From Chloroflexota bacterium (GTDB lineage: Bacteria > Chloroflexota > Dehalococcoidia > JACQUO01): a stretch of 64,000 nt of DNA. The stretch spans positions 188,012-252,011 of the forward strand of contig JACQUO010000023.1 of the NCBI GenBank assembly GCA_016210205.1, written 5' to 3'. Below, in pieces: positions 17,674 to 25,917 of the stretch; the stretch's first letter is position 1; each line of letters opens with the position of its first letter. The position numbers were made by a program, and so were the translations under genes. A model generated the notes under the pieces. It ran no database searches. It was not told the DNA's origin and saw only the letters and a program-made list of their open reading frames with translations.

Positions 17674-18426
17674 ATGAAGAAGCAGGACAAGTTAATCAAG
17701 ACCTTTGTGAGGATACAATATGCGGCCCTGGCCCAGAGGGCGGGGAGTTGCTGCGCCCCCGAAGCAACCAGCGCCCGCCCGGAGGGGGCCGCCTCGGTAG
17801 AGCAGCTCTACGGCAAAGAGAAGCTGGCATCCCTCCCCGAGGGCGCCACTGCCATCGCCGCCGGCTGCGGCGACCCCACGGCCTTGGCGGAACTGAAGCC
17901 AGGGGAGGTGGTGCTGGACCTGGGCAGCGGCGGCGGCATCGACTGCCTTCTGGCGGCGGAGCGAGTCGGCCCCCGGGGCCGGGTCATCGGCATCGACCTC
18001 ACCCCGGAGATGGTGGAGGTGGCCCGTCAGAATGCCGCCGCCGTGGAGGCCAAGAATGTGGAGTTCCATCTGGGGGAGATAGAGAGCCTGCCTTTAGAGG
18101 AAGCCTCCGTGGATGTAATCATCTCCAACTGCGTCATCAACCTTTCCCCCGACAAGGACGCTGTCTTCCAGGAGGCCTTTCGGGTGCTCCGGCCCGGGGG
18201 GCGGCTGGCGGTGGCCGACATCGTGGCGCTGGGCAAGCTGCCCACCACGGTGCGGGGCAGTATGGCCAGTTGGGCTGCCTGCGTGGCCGGGGCATTGGAG
18301 AAAGAGGAATACCTGGGCAAGATACAGGCAGCCGGCTTTGAGGTGACGGGCATCACCGAGACCCCCGTCAACCTCAAGGGGATAAGGGTGGCCAGCGCCA
18401 AGATTAAGGCCACCAAGCCGTTTTGA
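17674..18426 (+). CDS. arsM: Arsenite S-adenosylmethionine methyltransferase
   Basis: 250 residues. Methylates As(III) to less harmful or volatile species. The SAM site is [17 protein letters not shown] (79-95) with [10 protein letters not shown] (106-115). The conserved arsenic-binding cysteines can be placed at C65, C153 ([11 protein letters not shown]) and C203, the last two 50 residues apart as in characterised ArsM. An additional C26-C27 pair lies near the N-terminus. No arsR, arsC or efflux gene is in the window, so arsM and the AbrB protein make a two-gene unit. Confidence 0.92.
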   Translation: MKKQDKLIKTFVRIQYAALAQRAGSCCAPEATSARPEGAASVEQLYGKEKLASLPEGATAIAAGCGDPTALAELKPGEVVLDLGSGGGIDCLLAAERVGPRGRVIGIDLTPEMVEVARQNAAAVEAKNVEFHLGEIESLPLEEASVDVIISNCVINLSPDKDAVFQEAFRVLRPGGRLAVADIVALGKLPTTVRGSMASWAACVAGALEKEEYLGKIQAAGFEVTGITETPVNLKGIRVASAKIKATKPF

Positions 18427-18441
18427 TTGAATGGGAAAAAT

Positions 18442-18498
18442 AAAAAAAGGACATGGTCGGCCCCCATGAATCTAAAAGGGGCCACCCTGCCCTTTTTT
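18442..18498 (+). terminator. arsM: Terminator after arsM
   Basis: AAAAAAAGGACATGGTCGGCCCC pairs imperfectly with GGGGCCACCCTGCCCTTTTTT, ending in a T-run. The A-rich left arm would also allow function on the other strand. Confidence 0.7.
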
Positions 18499-18550
18499 GT
18501 ATTAAGCCCTGCGCCCTGTGCCGAAGGAGGGCGCTCCGAGGAGATGAGCC

Positions 18551-18820
18551 CTAGGTCATCACCGGCTGCTGGCCGGGGTGCAAGCGCCGCCACTTGGCCA
18601 GGAGCTGCTCCTTGGTCTCCTTGCGGCCGGGGTCAGGGACGCAGGCATCCACGGGGCAGACCTCCACACAGCGGGGGGTAGCGTAGTTGCCCACGCACTC
18701 CGTGCACTTGGCATGGTCGATGACATAGACCGGATTGCCCTCGGCGATGGCGTGGTTGATGTTGCACTCCGGCTCGCAAGCGCCACAGTTGATGCACTCT
18801 TCTGTTATCTTATAGGCCAC
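18551..18820 (-). CDS. 2[4Fe-4S] ferredoxin (YfhL-like)
   Basis: 89 residues from a GTG at 18820; a TTG at 18829 is in frame, but it lies too close to the GGAGG site. The first cluster motif is [11 protein letters not shown] (9-19). The second is an expanded CTEC, eight residues, C, three residues, CP, which is typical of the YfhL/Alvin-type ferredoxins with an unusual second-cluster loop. It carries low-potential electrons in the cytoplasm; the partner is unknown. The C-terminal tail is basic. It is 150 bp from coaD and on the same strand. Confidence 0.88.
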   Translation of the reverse strand: MAYKITEECINCGACEPECNINHAIAEGNPVYVIDHAKCTECVGNYATPRCVEVCPVDACVPDPGRKETKEQLLAKWRRLHPGQQPVMT

Positions 18821-18970
18821 CTTGCACAAACCTCCAGTTTTTTTGATTTTGGGCCAGGCTCGGGTTAATTAAGCTCCACCTCCTCTCGCGCCCTTTGCGG
18901 AAAGGCTCTCGGGCCTCAAGCCCACATGTTAGATTATACCATCAGCGCCGTCAGGCGCAAAAGGCCCGGC

Positions 18971-19450
18971 CTAGAGCTTAAGCTTTTTCTTCAGGGCCGT
19001 CACCACATGGGGGGGCACCATATCATGGATGACGCCTCCCAGGGATGTCACCTCTTTGAGGAGGCTGGAAGACAGGAACTGGTAGTCCAGGCTGGACATG
19101 AGGCAGACCAACTCCACATCTGGGGCCAGTTGCTTGTTCATGAGGGCCATCTCGAACTCCCGCTCGAAGTCCGAGGACATCCGCAGGCCTCTGACCAGAG
19201 CCTTGGCTCCAATCTTCTGGGCGAAGGTAACCGTGAGCCCAGAGTAGGGCTGGACGCTCACATTAAGAAGGTGAGCCACCGCCTTCTTCATCAGGTTGAC
19301 CCGCTCGGCGGTGGTGAACATGAGGTTCTTCTGGGGGATATCGTAGACCCCCACTACCAGCTGCTCGAAGAGCTGGGAGGCCCGGGTGGCGATGTCCAGA
19401 TGCCCGTTGGTGACAGGGTCAAAGCTCCCAGGGTAGAGGGCTTTAGTCAA
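18971..19450 (-). CDS. coaD: Phosphopantetheine adenylyltransferase
   Basis: 159 residues. Fourth step of coenzyme A synthesis: ATP plus 4'-phosphopantetheine to dephospho-CoA. The nucleotidyltransferase motif YPGSFDPVTNGHLD (6-19) contains the HIGH-like GH, and LVRGLRMSSDFE and the C-terminal SSSLLKEV match the family. The start is TTG at 19450, overlapping the rsmD stop by 8 nt, with GGAGGTGG upstream. The rsmD-coaD pairing is widespread in bacteria. CoaE, the next enzyme, is at 42443. Confidence 0.95.
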   Translation of the reverse strand: MTKALYPGSFDPVTNGHLDIATRASQLFEQLVVGVYDIPQKNLMFTTAERVNLMKKAVAHLLNVSVQPYSGLTVTFAQKIGAKALVRGLRMSSDFEREFEMALMNKQLAPDVELVCLMSSLDYQFLSSSLLKEVTSLGGVIHDMVPPHVVTALKKKLKL

Positions 19451-20015
19451 CAGCCACCTCCTTCCTTGCTGGTATCCGGTATACGGAGACCCGGGTATCC
19501 CCGTGCCGCAGCGCCTTCACCAGCTGATAGCTGCCGTAGCTCGGGGCGAGGCTCTGCCGGCGGGAATGCTCCACCACGATGGTGGTCTCCGCCTCCACCA
19601 CCGGGGAGGCCGCCAGCTGCTCCAGCATCTGGCCCAAAGACGGGGCCTCATAGGGCGGGTCCAGGAGCACCAGGCCGTAAGGGGCCTCACCCCCGCTGGC
19701 GATGGCCGCCTCCACTTTCTGGCAGCGCACCCTGGCCTGGGCCGCAAACCCGGTGCGCTCCAGGTTCTCGCCGATGATGGCGCAAGCGCGGTGGTCCTGC
19801 TCTATGAAGTCCACCCAGCCTGCTCCGCGGCTCAGGGCCTCGATGCCCAGAGCCCCGCTCCCCGCGTAGAGGTCCAGGACCCGCTCCCAGCGGATCCCCA
19901 TAGCCCCCAGGGCCGAGAAGATGGCTCCCCGAACCAGGTCTGAGGTGGGACGGATGGCCATGCCGCGCAGGGTCTTCAGAGGATGGCCCTTGGCCCGTCC
20001 CGAGATAATCCTCAT
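19443..20015 (-). CDS. rsmD: 16S rRNA (guanine966-N2)-methyltransferase
   Basis: 190 residues. Methylates G966 of 16S rRNA. MRIISGRAKGHPL at the start, the SAM motif VLDLYAGSGALGIEAL and the catalytic LLDPPYE (the DPPY variant of NPPY) are all present. It overlaps coaD at its 3' end. The ATG at 20015 is preceded by the 100-bp gap before clpC's stop, with no hairpin recognised. Confidence 0.93.
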   Translation of the reverse strand: MRIISGRAKGHPLKTLRGMAIRPTSDLVRGAIFSALGAMGIRWERVLDLYAGSGALGIEALSRGAGWVDFIEQDHRACAIIGENLERTGFAAQARVRCQKVEAAIASGGEAPYGLVLLDPPYEAPSLGQMLEQLAASPVVEAETTIVVEHSRRQSLAPSYGSYQLVKALRHGDTRVSVYRIPARKEVAVD

Positions 20016-20119
20016 CTTAACGGCGCCCCCGGATACTGGGCCAAAGCATTCCCATTATAGGCAGGAATTCAGCATAGTCAAGGGGCAGCACCGAAAGGGA
20101 GCCACCTTCAGCGAAGGGG

Positions 20120-22558
20120 TCAGGCGGCGACCGTGGCTTCCTCCCGGCGGAAGACGAGGCCCTGGGCGGAGACATCCACTATCACCTGGTCCCCATCCCT
20201 GAACTCGCCTGAGAGGATTTTCATGGCGAGGGGGTTCTCCACATGGCGCTGGAGGGCGCGACGCAGGGGCCGGGCGCCGAAGGCGGGCTCGAAGCCCTCC
20301 TGGGCCAGCCAGTCCCTGGCCGCCGGGGTGAGCCGCACCGTCACCCTGCGTTCCGTGAGGCGTTTCTGCACCTCCCGCATGAGGAGGTCCACAATCTGTT
20401 TCACCTGCTCCATGGTCAGGGGCTGGAAGATGATGACCTCGTCCAAGCGGTTCAGGAACTCGGGGCGGAAGGCACGCTTGAGGGCGTCTTCCACCGCCTT
20501 CTGGAGACGGGTCTCCTCGCTCTGGGTCTGGCCACCCTGGTGGAAGCCGATGGCCTGGCGCTGGAACTCCTCGGTTCCCAGGTTGCTGGTCATGATGACC
20601 AGGGTGTTCTTGAAGTCCACGGTGCGGCCATGGCCGTCGGTGAGACGGCCATCCTCCATAATCTGGAGGAGGATGTTGAAGACATCGGGGTGGGCCTTCT
20701 CTATCTCGTCCAGGAGGATAACCTGGTAGGGGCGGCGGCGCACAATCTCCGTGAGCTGGCCCCCCTCCTCGTAGCCGATGTAGCCGGGGGGCGCGCCGAT
20801 GAGGCGGGAGACGGTGTGCTTCTCCATGTACTCCGACATGTCCAGGCGCAGCAGGAACTCCTCATCGTCGAAGAGGAACTGAGCCAGGGCCCGGGCCAGC
20901 TCCGTCTTGCCCACGCCGGTGGGGCCCAGGAAGATGAACGAGCCGATGGGCCGCTTGGGGTCCTTGAGGCCCGAGCGGGAGCGGCGGATGGCATCGGAGA
21001 CGGCGGTGATGGCCCGGTCCTGGCCGATGATGCGTTCGTGGAGCCGCTCCTCCATGTGGAGGAGCTTCTCCGACTCGCCCTCCATCATGCGGGCCACGGG
21101 GATGCCGGTCCACTTGGCGACCAGGGCGGCGATGTCCTCTTCCTCCACCTGGCCGTGGATTTTCTCTTGCTCCAGCCACTGGGAGCGGGCCGCGTTGAGC
21201 TGGGTCTCCAGGCCCAAGCGCTGGGTGCGGAGCTGGGCGGCCTGCTCGTATTCGCTCCGCTGGGAGTGGGCCTCCTCCTCGTCCTGGAGCTTCTTCACCC
21301 CCTGCTCCAGCTCCCGAACCTCGGTGGGGGCACTCTCGGCGTCGATGCGGAGCTTGGAGGCTGCCTCATCGATGAGGTCGATGGCCTTGTCGGGCAGGAA
21401 GCGCCCGGAGACATAGCGGTCACTGAGACGGGCCGCAGCCACGAGGGCGCCGTCGGTGATGGTGATTTTGTGGTGGGCCTCATAGCGGGGTCGGAGGCCC
21501 TTGAGGATTTCGATGGTGGCCTCCGCGCTGGGCTCGCCGACGAAGACGGACTGGAAGCGCCGCTCCAGGGCAGCGTCCTTCTCGATGTGCTCTCGGTACT
21601 CGTCCAGGGTGGTGGCGCCCACGCACTGGAGCTCGCCCCGGGAGAGGGCGGGCTTGAGCATGTTGGAGGCATCGATGGCGCCCTCGGCGGCGCCCGCGCC
21701 CACCACGGTGTGGAGCTCGTCGATGAAGAGGACTATTTCCCCCTGGGCGCGGCGGATTTCGTCCATGACGGCCTTGAGGCGCTCCTCGAACTCGCCGCGG
21801 AACTTGGAGCCCGCCACCATGGCCGGCAGGTCCAGGGCCAGGACCCAGCGGCCCTTGAGGGAGTCGGGCACATCGCCGGCCACGATTTTCTGGGCCAGGC
21901 CTTCCACGATGGCGGTCTTGCCCACCCCTGTCTCGCCGATGACCACGGGGTTGTTCTTGGTGCGGCGGGTGAGGATTTGCATCACTCGCTTTATCTCTTC
22001 GTCCCGGCCGATGACGGGGTCCAGCTTGCCCTCCCGAGCCAGTTGGGTGAGGTCGCGGCTGTACTTCTCCAGGGCCCGGTACTTGCTCTCGGCGCGGGGG
22101 TCGGTGGCCCGCTGGCCGCCGCGTATCTCCTGAAGAGCCTGATAGACCCGCTCGGTGTCAATGTGGAAATCATGCAGGATGCGCGCGGACTCCCCCTCCC
22201 GCTCCATGGTGATGGCGACGAGGAGGTGCTCCACGCCAATGTATTCGTCCTTGAAGCGTTCGGCCTCGGCGAGGGCGTTCTGGAAGAGTCGTCCGACGCG
22301 GGGGGTGAGGTAGATTTGGGGGCTAGTGTAGCCCAGCCGGGGGGAACGGCCCAGGGCCTCCTCAGCCCGGCGGCGAATGGCGGAGATATCCACCTGCAGA
22401 CGCGTTAGGATGTCCTGGGCCAGGCCCGCCTCCTGCCGCAGGAGGGCCAGGAGGAGGTGCTCCACATCCCACTGGCTCTGCTGATAGAGTTGGACTAGCT
22501 GCTGGGAGGCCGCCAGGACTTCCTGGGCCTGCTCGGTGAACTTATCTTGACGCATCAT
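20120..22558 (-). CDS. clpC: ATP-dependent Clp protease ATPase subunit ClpC
   Basis: 812 residues. Double AAA+ unfoldase: Clp N-domain repeats to about 145, first Walker A GETGVGKT with [12 protein letters not shown], and second Walker A GPTGVGKT with LLDEIEKAH. The middle region is short and contains a UVR-like stretch ([15 protein letters not shown]) instead of the long coiled-coil M domain of ClpB. The second ATPase has an IGF loop (QAIGFHQ) that could dock on ClpP. These two features and the length argue for ClpC rather than ClpB. It is last in the dnaJ-hspR-clpC operon. ClpP is not in the window. Confidence 0.9.
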   Translation of the reverse strand: MMRQDKFTEQAQEVLAASQQLVQLYQQSQWDVEHLLLALLRQEAGLAQDILTRLQVDISAIRRRAEEALGRSPRLGYTSPQIYLTPRVGRLFQNALAEAERFKDEYIGVEHLLVAITMEREGESARILHDFHIDTERVYQALQEIRGGQRATDPRAESKYRALEKYSRDLTQLAREGKLDPVIGRDEEIKRVMQILTRRTKNNPVVIGETGVGKTAIVEGLAQKIVAGDVPDSLKGRWVLALDLPAMVAGSKFRGEFEERLKAVMDEIRRAQGEIVLFIDELHTVVGAGAAEGAIDASNMLKPALSRGELQCVGATTLDEYREHIEKDAALERRFQSVFVGEPSAEATIEILKGLRPRYEAHHKITITDGALVAAARLSDRYVSGRFLPDKAIDLIDEAASKLRIDAESAPTEVRELEQGVKKLQDEEEAHSQRSEYEQAAQLRTQRLGLETQLNAARSQWLEQEKIHGQVEEEDIAALVAKWTGIPVARMMEGESEKLLHMEERLHERIIGQDRAITAVSDAIRRSRSGLKDPKRPIGSFIFLGPTGVGKTELARALAQFLFDDEEFLLRLDMSEYMEKHTVSRLIGAPPGYIGYEEGGQLTEIVRRRPYQVILLDEIEKAHPDVFNILLQIMEDGRLTDGHGRTVDFKNTLVIMTSNLGTEEFQRQAIGFHQGGQTQSEETRLQKAVEDALKRAFRPEFLNRLDEVIIFQPLTMEQVKQIVDLLMREVQKRLTERRVTVRLTPAARDWLAQEGFEPAFGARPLRRALQRHVENPLAMKILSGEFRDGDQVIVDVSAQGLVFRREEATVAA

Positions 22559-22598
22559 GCAAAAAATCCCTCCTCTGGCGGTATTTCCGCTGGCCGGG

Positions 22599-22922
22599 CT
22601 AGTCTTCTTTAGGCTTGTCGCCCTGGGCCCGGACCTCCAGGTCCCGGAGGCGCTCTTCCAAGAGGGCCAGGCGCTCGGCCATGCGGAGGATAACCTCCAC
22701 TCCCGCCAGGTTCACCCCCAGATCATCCATCATGGACTTGACCTGACGCAGGCGATTGACGTCTTTGATGGAATAGAGGCGGATGTTGCCCCGGGAGCGG
22801 TGAGGCTCCACCAGGCCGGCTCGCTCGTAGTAGCGCAGCGTCTGGGCATGGACGCCCACCATCCGGGCCACCACGCTGATGACATAGAGGGGTTCCAACT
22901 CCTCCATCTCGGGCCGTCTCAT
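22599..22922 (-). CDS. hspR: MerR-family heat-shock regulator HspR
   Basis: 107 residues. The winged helix-turn-helix YVISVVARMVGVHAQTLRYYERAGLVEP (split by the recognition helix) and the SRGNIRLYSIKDVNRLRQV wing are HspR-like, followed by a short dimerisation coiled coil and a charged tail. In actinobacteria HspR represses dnaK, clpB or clpC with DnaK as co-repressor. Here it lies between dnaJ and clpC, so autoregulation of this operon is expected. No canonical HAIR site (CTTGAGT-N7-ACTCAAG) was found in the upstream region. Confidence 0.88.
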   Translation of the reverse strand: MRRPEMEELEPLYVISVVARMVGVHAQTLRYYERAGLVEPHRSRGNIRLYSIKDVNRLRQVKSMMDDLGVNLAGVEVILRMAERLALLEERLRDLEVRAQGDKPKED

Positions 22923-22969
22923 GATAGCATACCTTGCTTTCGCATTTCCGGCTTTCCTACCAATGTATC

Positions 22970-23917
22970 CTATACGGCGGTGGGGCTGCCCCGAGACCTG
23001 AGGGCCCTAAGCTCCTGGAAGAGGGCTTTTTCCCGTGGGCTCAGGCTCTCCGGCAGCACCACCTTGACCACTTCGTAGAGGTCACCCCGGCCCGGCCCTT
23101 GAAGCTGAGGCATGCCCTGTCCGGAGAGGCGAATGCGCTTCCCGTTCTGGGTCTCCGGCGGGATTTTCAGCTTCAGCTTCTTCCCCGCCAGGGTTACCAC
23201 CTCCGCCTCGCCGCCCAGGACGGCCATGTCCAGGGGGACCTTCACCTCCCCTTCCAGGTCAGGGCCCTGACGGGTGAAAAGGGGGTGAGGCTCCACCGAG
23301 ACTACCAGGTTTATCTCCTGGCCCTGGGGGGAGAGATGCACGCGGGAGCCGGTGTCCACGCCCTGAGGTATCTTCACCTCCAGGACACGGGGCTGGGAGA
23401 CCGCACCCAGGCCGCCACACTGGGGGCAGGCCCGTCCCCCCCGGTGCCCCCGCCCCTGACAGATGGGGCAGGGCGACTGCGACGGGATTTGGAGGCGGCG
23501 GGTGGCGCCGCCATAGGCCTCCTCCAGGGTGACGGACACGGGGAACTCCACCGGGAAGGGGTGCAAGCCCGCGCCCCTCCCGCCCAGGCCACCCCGCAGG
23601 AGGCTCTCCAGGATCTCCTCCACGCCGTGGCCGGAGGGAGAGCCGCGAAACTCGAAGCCGCCGAAGGGCGCCTCCTGGGTGAAGGGCTGAGCCTGCTGCC
23701 AGTTGGGGCCAAGTTGGTCGTACTTGGCTCGCTTCTCGGGGTCTGAGAGCACCTCGTAGGCCAGGTTTATCTCCTTGAAGCGCTCCTCTCCCTCCTTATT
23801 CCCGGGGTTGACATCGGGATGGTAGCGCCGAGCCAGGCGGCGGTAGGCCTGCTTAATCTCCCTATCGCTGGCGGTGGGGCTAACCCCCAATAGGTTATAG
23901 TAATCCTTCTGGGCCAT
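22970..23917 (-). CDS. dnaJ: DnaJ-type co-chaperone with a reduced zinc finger
   Basis: 315 residues. The J domain (about 3-68) has the HPD motif in [10 protein letters not shown]. The C-terminal substrate-binding domains include [18 protein letters not shown] and [20 protein letters not shown]. The zinc-finger region is short: only [20 protein letters not shown], two CxxC motifs instead of the usual four, placed between type I DnaJ and finger-free CbpA. It delivers clients to DnaK, whose gene is not in the window. The ATG has GAGGAG 8 bp upstream. Confidence 0.88.
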   Translation of the reverse strand: MAQKDYYNLLGVSPTASDREIKQAYRRLARRYHPDVNPGNKEGEERFKEINLAYEVLSDPEKRAKYDQLGPNWQQAQPFTQEAPFGGFEFRGSPSGHGVEEILESLLRGGLGGRGAGLHPFPVEFPVSVTLEEAYGGATRRLQIPSQSPCPICQGRGHRGGRACPQCGGLGAVSQPRVLEVKIPQGVDTGSRVHLSPQGQEINLVVSVEPHPLFTRQGPDLEGEVKVPLDMAVLGGEAEVVTLAGKKLKLKIPPETQNGKRIRLSGQGMPQLQGPGRGDLYEVVKVVLPESLSPREKALFQELRALRSRGSPTAV

Positions 23918-23937
23918 AGCCTTAGCTCCTCATGAAC

Positions 23938-23966
23938 ATTATAGACATTAACAACATCCATGTCAA
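23938..23966 (-). promoter_or_regulatory. dnaJ: Promoter of dnaJ-hspR-clpC
   Basis: On the minus strand, perfect TTGACA, 17 bp, perfect TATAAT, about 21 bp before the dnaJ ATG. Its -35 faces the hsp20 promoter as an inverted ATGTCAAGA/TCTTGACAT pair 46 bp apart. Confidence 0.85.
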
Positions 23967-23973
23967 GAATAAC

Positions 23974-24006
23974 TTATAAGCATATATGTAATACATGGTT
24001 ATAAGC
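23974..24006. repeat. Direct TTATAAGC repeats between the divergent heat-shock promoters
   Basis: TTATAAGC occurs at 23974 and 23999, 25 bp apart, flanking CATATATG. The AT-rich patch stands out from its GC-rich surroundings and may bind a regulator. Confidence 0.4.
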
Positions 24007-24018
24007 TAATTAGGAGTC

Positions 24019-24047
24019 TTGACATTATCATGTTAACATGATAAGCT
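24019..24047 (+). promoter_or_regulatory. Promoter of hsp20 with internal palindrome
   Basis: TTGACA, 17 bp, TAAGCT. The spacer is almost wholly occupied by a perfect 20-bp palindrome, TTATCATGTT/AACATGATAA (24025-24044), which runs into the -10 box. A protein bound there would block RNA polymerase. Confidence 0.7.
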
Positions 24048-24110
24048 TAAAGAAATAAGCGGGGGCCCAGCCGTCATTGGGCCTTCTGCAGAGATAAGGA
24101 GGAACCAACT

Positions 24111-24587
24111 ATGACTATGGTGCGCTGGGACCCCTTCGGCGAGCTGCGCCGACATCAGGGCCTGGTGGAACGTCTCTTCGGCGAGCCCGGGCTGCGGCCT
24201 TTCCGGTTCGCTGACTTGGTAACAGCCCATGACATCCTCGTCGATATGTACCAGACGAAAGACGCCGTGGTGATCAAAGCTACCATCCCCGGCATCAAGC
24301 CCGAGGAGGTGGACATCTCCATCACCGGCGACCTCCTCACCATTAAGGGCGAGCTGCAGGAGGAGCGAGAACACAAAGGGGCCGACTACTTCGTGCAGGA
24401 GCGCCATACCGGCAGCTTCAGCCGCTCCTTGGCTCTGCCCGGAGCCCTCAAGACCGACAAGGCTGAGGCGGTCTTCGATAACGGGGTGCTCACCCTGACT
24501 ATCCCCAAGGCGGAGGAGTCCAAGCCCAAGCAGATTAGGGTTAAGGCTAAAGGCCTCCTGGAGGGGCAGAAGGGCAAACCGAAATAG
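24111..24587 (+). CDS. Small heat-shock protein, Hsp20/alpha-crystallin family
   Basis: 158 residues. ATP-independent holdase. The alpha-crystallin domain runs from about 40 to 140 (DILVDMYQTKDAVVIKATIPG, EEVDISITGDLLTIKGE), ending in the conserved LPGALKTDKAEAVFDNGVLTLTIPK box. The ATG follows AAGGAGGAACCAACT. It is divergent from dnaJ-hspR-clpC and shares its regulatory region. A perfect 12-bp hairpin follows. Confidence 0.94.
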   Translation: MTMVRWDPFGELRRHQGLVERLFGEPGLRPFRFADLVTAHDILVDMYQTKDAVVIKATIPGIKPEEVDISITGDLLTIKGELQEEREHKGADYFVQERHTGSFSRSLALPGALKTDKAEAVFDNGVLTLTIPKAEESKPKQIRVKAKGLLEGQKGKPK

Positions 24588-24610
24588 GGCCTCACCTGGC
24601 TAGCATTGCC

Positions 24611-24638
24611 CTCAGGCCAGCTACGAAGCTGGCCTGAG
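24611..24638 (+). terminator. Perfect hairpin after hsp20
   Basis: CTCAGGCCAGCT, loop ACGA, AGCTGGCCTGAG: a 12-bp perfect stem 24 bp past the stop. No T-run follows, so some read-through into hflK is possible. Confidence 0.55.
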
Positions 24639-24659
24639 CCATATCCAGCGAGCCTTAGC

Positions 24660-24688
24660 TTGACGCCCCTCCCCCCGTCGTGTAAAAT
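24660..24688 (+). promoter_or_regulatory. hflK: Promoter of hflK-hflC
   Basis: TTGACG, exactly 17 bp (mostly C), TAAAAT, 53 bp before the TTG start. Confidence 0.7.
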
Positions 24689-24740
24689 GTCCCCGTTTGG
24701 GGAGCACCCCACCGCACAGGACGCAGACAGGAGGAGCTGC

Positions 24741-25892
24741 TTGACAACATCCTCACCCGACGAGGCCGAGAGGCCCTCTCTCAGGGGTTATGCCCGCCGC
24801 CCGGGGCCAGGCCAGGGCCAGGGCGGCAGCTTTGAAGAATTTTGGCGGCGACTCACTGGCCGTGGGGTGGGCGCTCCCGGCGGCGGGGGCGGCGGGGGCG
24901 GCAGGCCCAGCGGGCCTAGCCCCCGGGCCAGCGCTAACATCATCATCGCCATCCTGGCGGTGGCTGTGGTCATCTGGTTGGCCACCGGGACCTACATCCT
25001 CCAGCCCGGCGAGCTGGGGGTGGTGCGCCGCTTCGGCAAGTACGTGGGCCAGCCCACCCTCCCCGGCATCAACTACCGCCTGCCCTTCCCCATCGACACC
25101 CTCAACGTGGTGAATGTGGCCGAGGTCCGCCGCGTGGAAATCGGCTACCGCACCACCACCACGGCGGGCGGGGTCGTCAGCAAGCGCACCGTCCCCGCCG
25201 AGTCTTTGATGCTGACCCGGGACGAGAACATCGTGGATGTGGAAATCCTGGTGCAGTACCAGATTAAGAGCGCCCCCGACTTCGTCTTCAGGGTCGAGAA
25301 CCCAGAGCCCGTGCTGGGCACCGCCACCGAGGTGGCCCTGCGCAGCGTGGTGGGCAACACCAACATCGACGATGTGCTCACCACGGGCCGCGGCCAAGTG
25401 GAGAATGAGGTGCGGAGCTTTCTGCAGCGCCTCTTGGACGATTACCAGGCCGGCATTCAGGTGACGGCGGTGAAGCTCCAGGTGGCCGACCCGCCTCAGG
25501 AGGTCAAGGACGCCTTCAACGAGGTGGTGCGAGCCCTGGAGGACCGCCAACGCCTCCAGCGGGAGGCTGAAGGCTACGCCGCCGATGTGGTGCCTAAGGC
25601 TCGCGGCGAGGCCCAGCAGGCCATCCGGGGCGCCGAGGCCTACCGGGAGCAGCGCATCGCCCAGGCCAGGGGCGACGCGTCCAAGTTCACCTCGGTGCTG
25701 GCCGAGTACCTGAAGGCCAAGGATGTGACCCGCCAGCGGCTCTACCTGGAGACCATCGAGAAGGTGCTCCCCGGCATGGAGAAAATCGTCATTGACCCGC
25801 AAGCCTCCGGCGGGGGCTTACTCCAGTTCCTGCCCCTGAGGGATGGGGCATCCTTACCTGTGACCACACCGGGCGCTGCGGGGACAAAATGA
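24741..25892 (+). CDS. hflK: HflK-type stomatin/prohibitin membrane protease modulator
   Basis: 383 residues from the TTG at 24741, chosen because GGAGGAG lies 4 bp upstream and the hflK promoter is at 24660; the longer frame is untranslated leader. A Gly/Pro-rich cytoplasmic start precedes one transmembrane helix (about 70-90, ANIIIAILAVAVVIWLATG), then the SPFH domain (QPGELGVVRRFGKYV onwards) and a C-terminal alanine-rich coiled coil. With HflC it forms the large membrane cage around FtsH. FtsH is not in the window. Confidence 0.92.
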   Translation: MTTSSPDEAERPSLRGYARRPGPGQGQGGSFEEFWRRLTGRGVGAPGGGGGGGGRPSGPSPRASANIIIAILAVAVVIWLATGTYILQPGELGVVRRFGKYVGQPTLPGINYRLPFPIDTLNVVNVAEVRRVEIGYRTTTTAGGVVSKRTVPAESLMLTRDENIVDVEILVQYQIKSAPDFVFRVENPEPVLGTATEVALRSVVGNTNIDDVLTTGRGQVENEVRSFLQRLLDDYQAGIQVTAVKLQVADPPQEVKDAFNEVVRALEDRQRLQREAEGYAADVVPKARGEAQQAIRGAEAYREQRIAQARGDASKFTSVLAEYLKAKDVTRQRLYLETIEKVLPGMEKIVIDPQASGGGLLQFLPLRDGASLPVTTPGAAGTK

Positions 25893-25917
25893 GATTCGAG
25901 TTAAAGGAAACAGCAGC

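Noticed and set aside
20243-22408. A 721-residue open frame opposite clpC
   Set aside because: Antisense shadow of clpC. There is no ribosome site and no recognisable motif.
20120-22558. ClpB assignment
   Set aside because: The long M domain is missing, and an IGF-type loop and UVR-like segment are present, as in ClpC.
23938-24047. Classical HAIR site (CTTGAGT-N7-ACTCAAG)
   Set aside because: Only CTTGACA, which is the -35 box, is present. The inverted ATGTCAAG and CTTGACAT are the two promoter -35 elements, too far apart for one HspR site.
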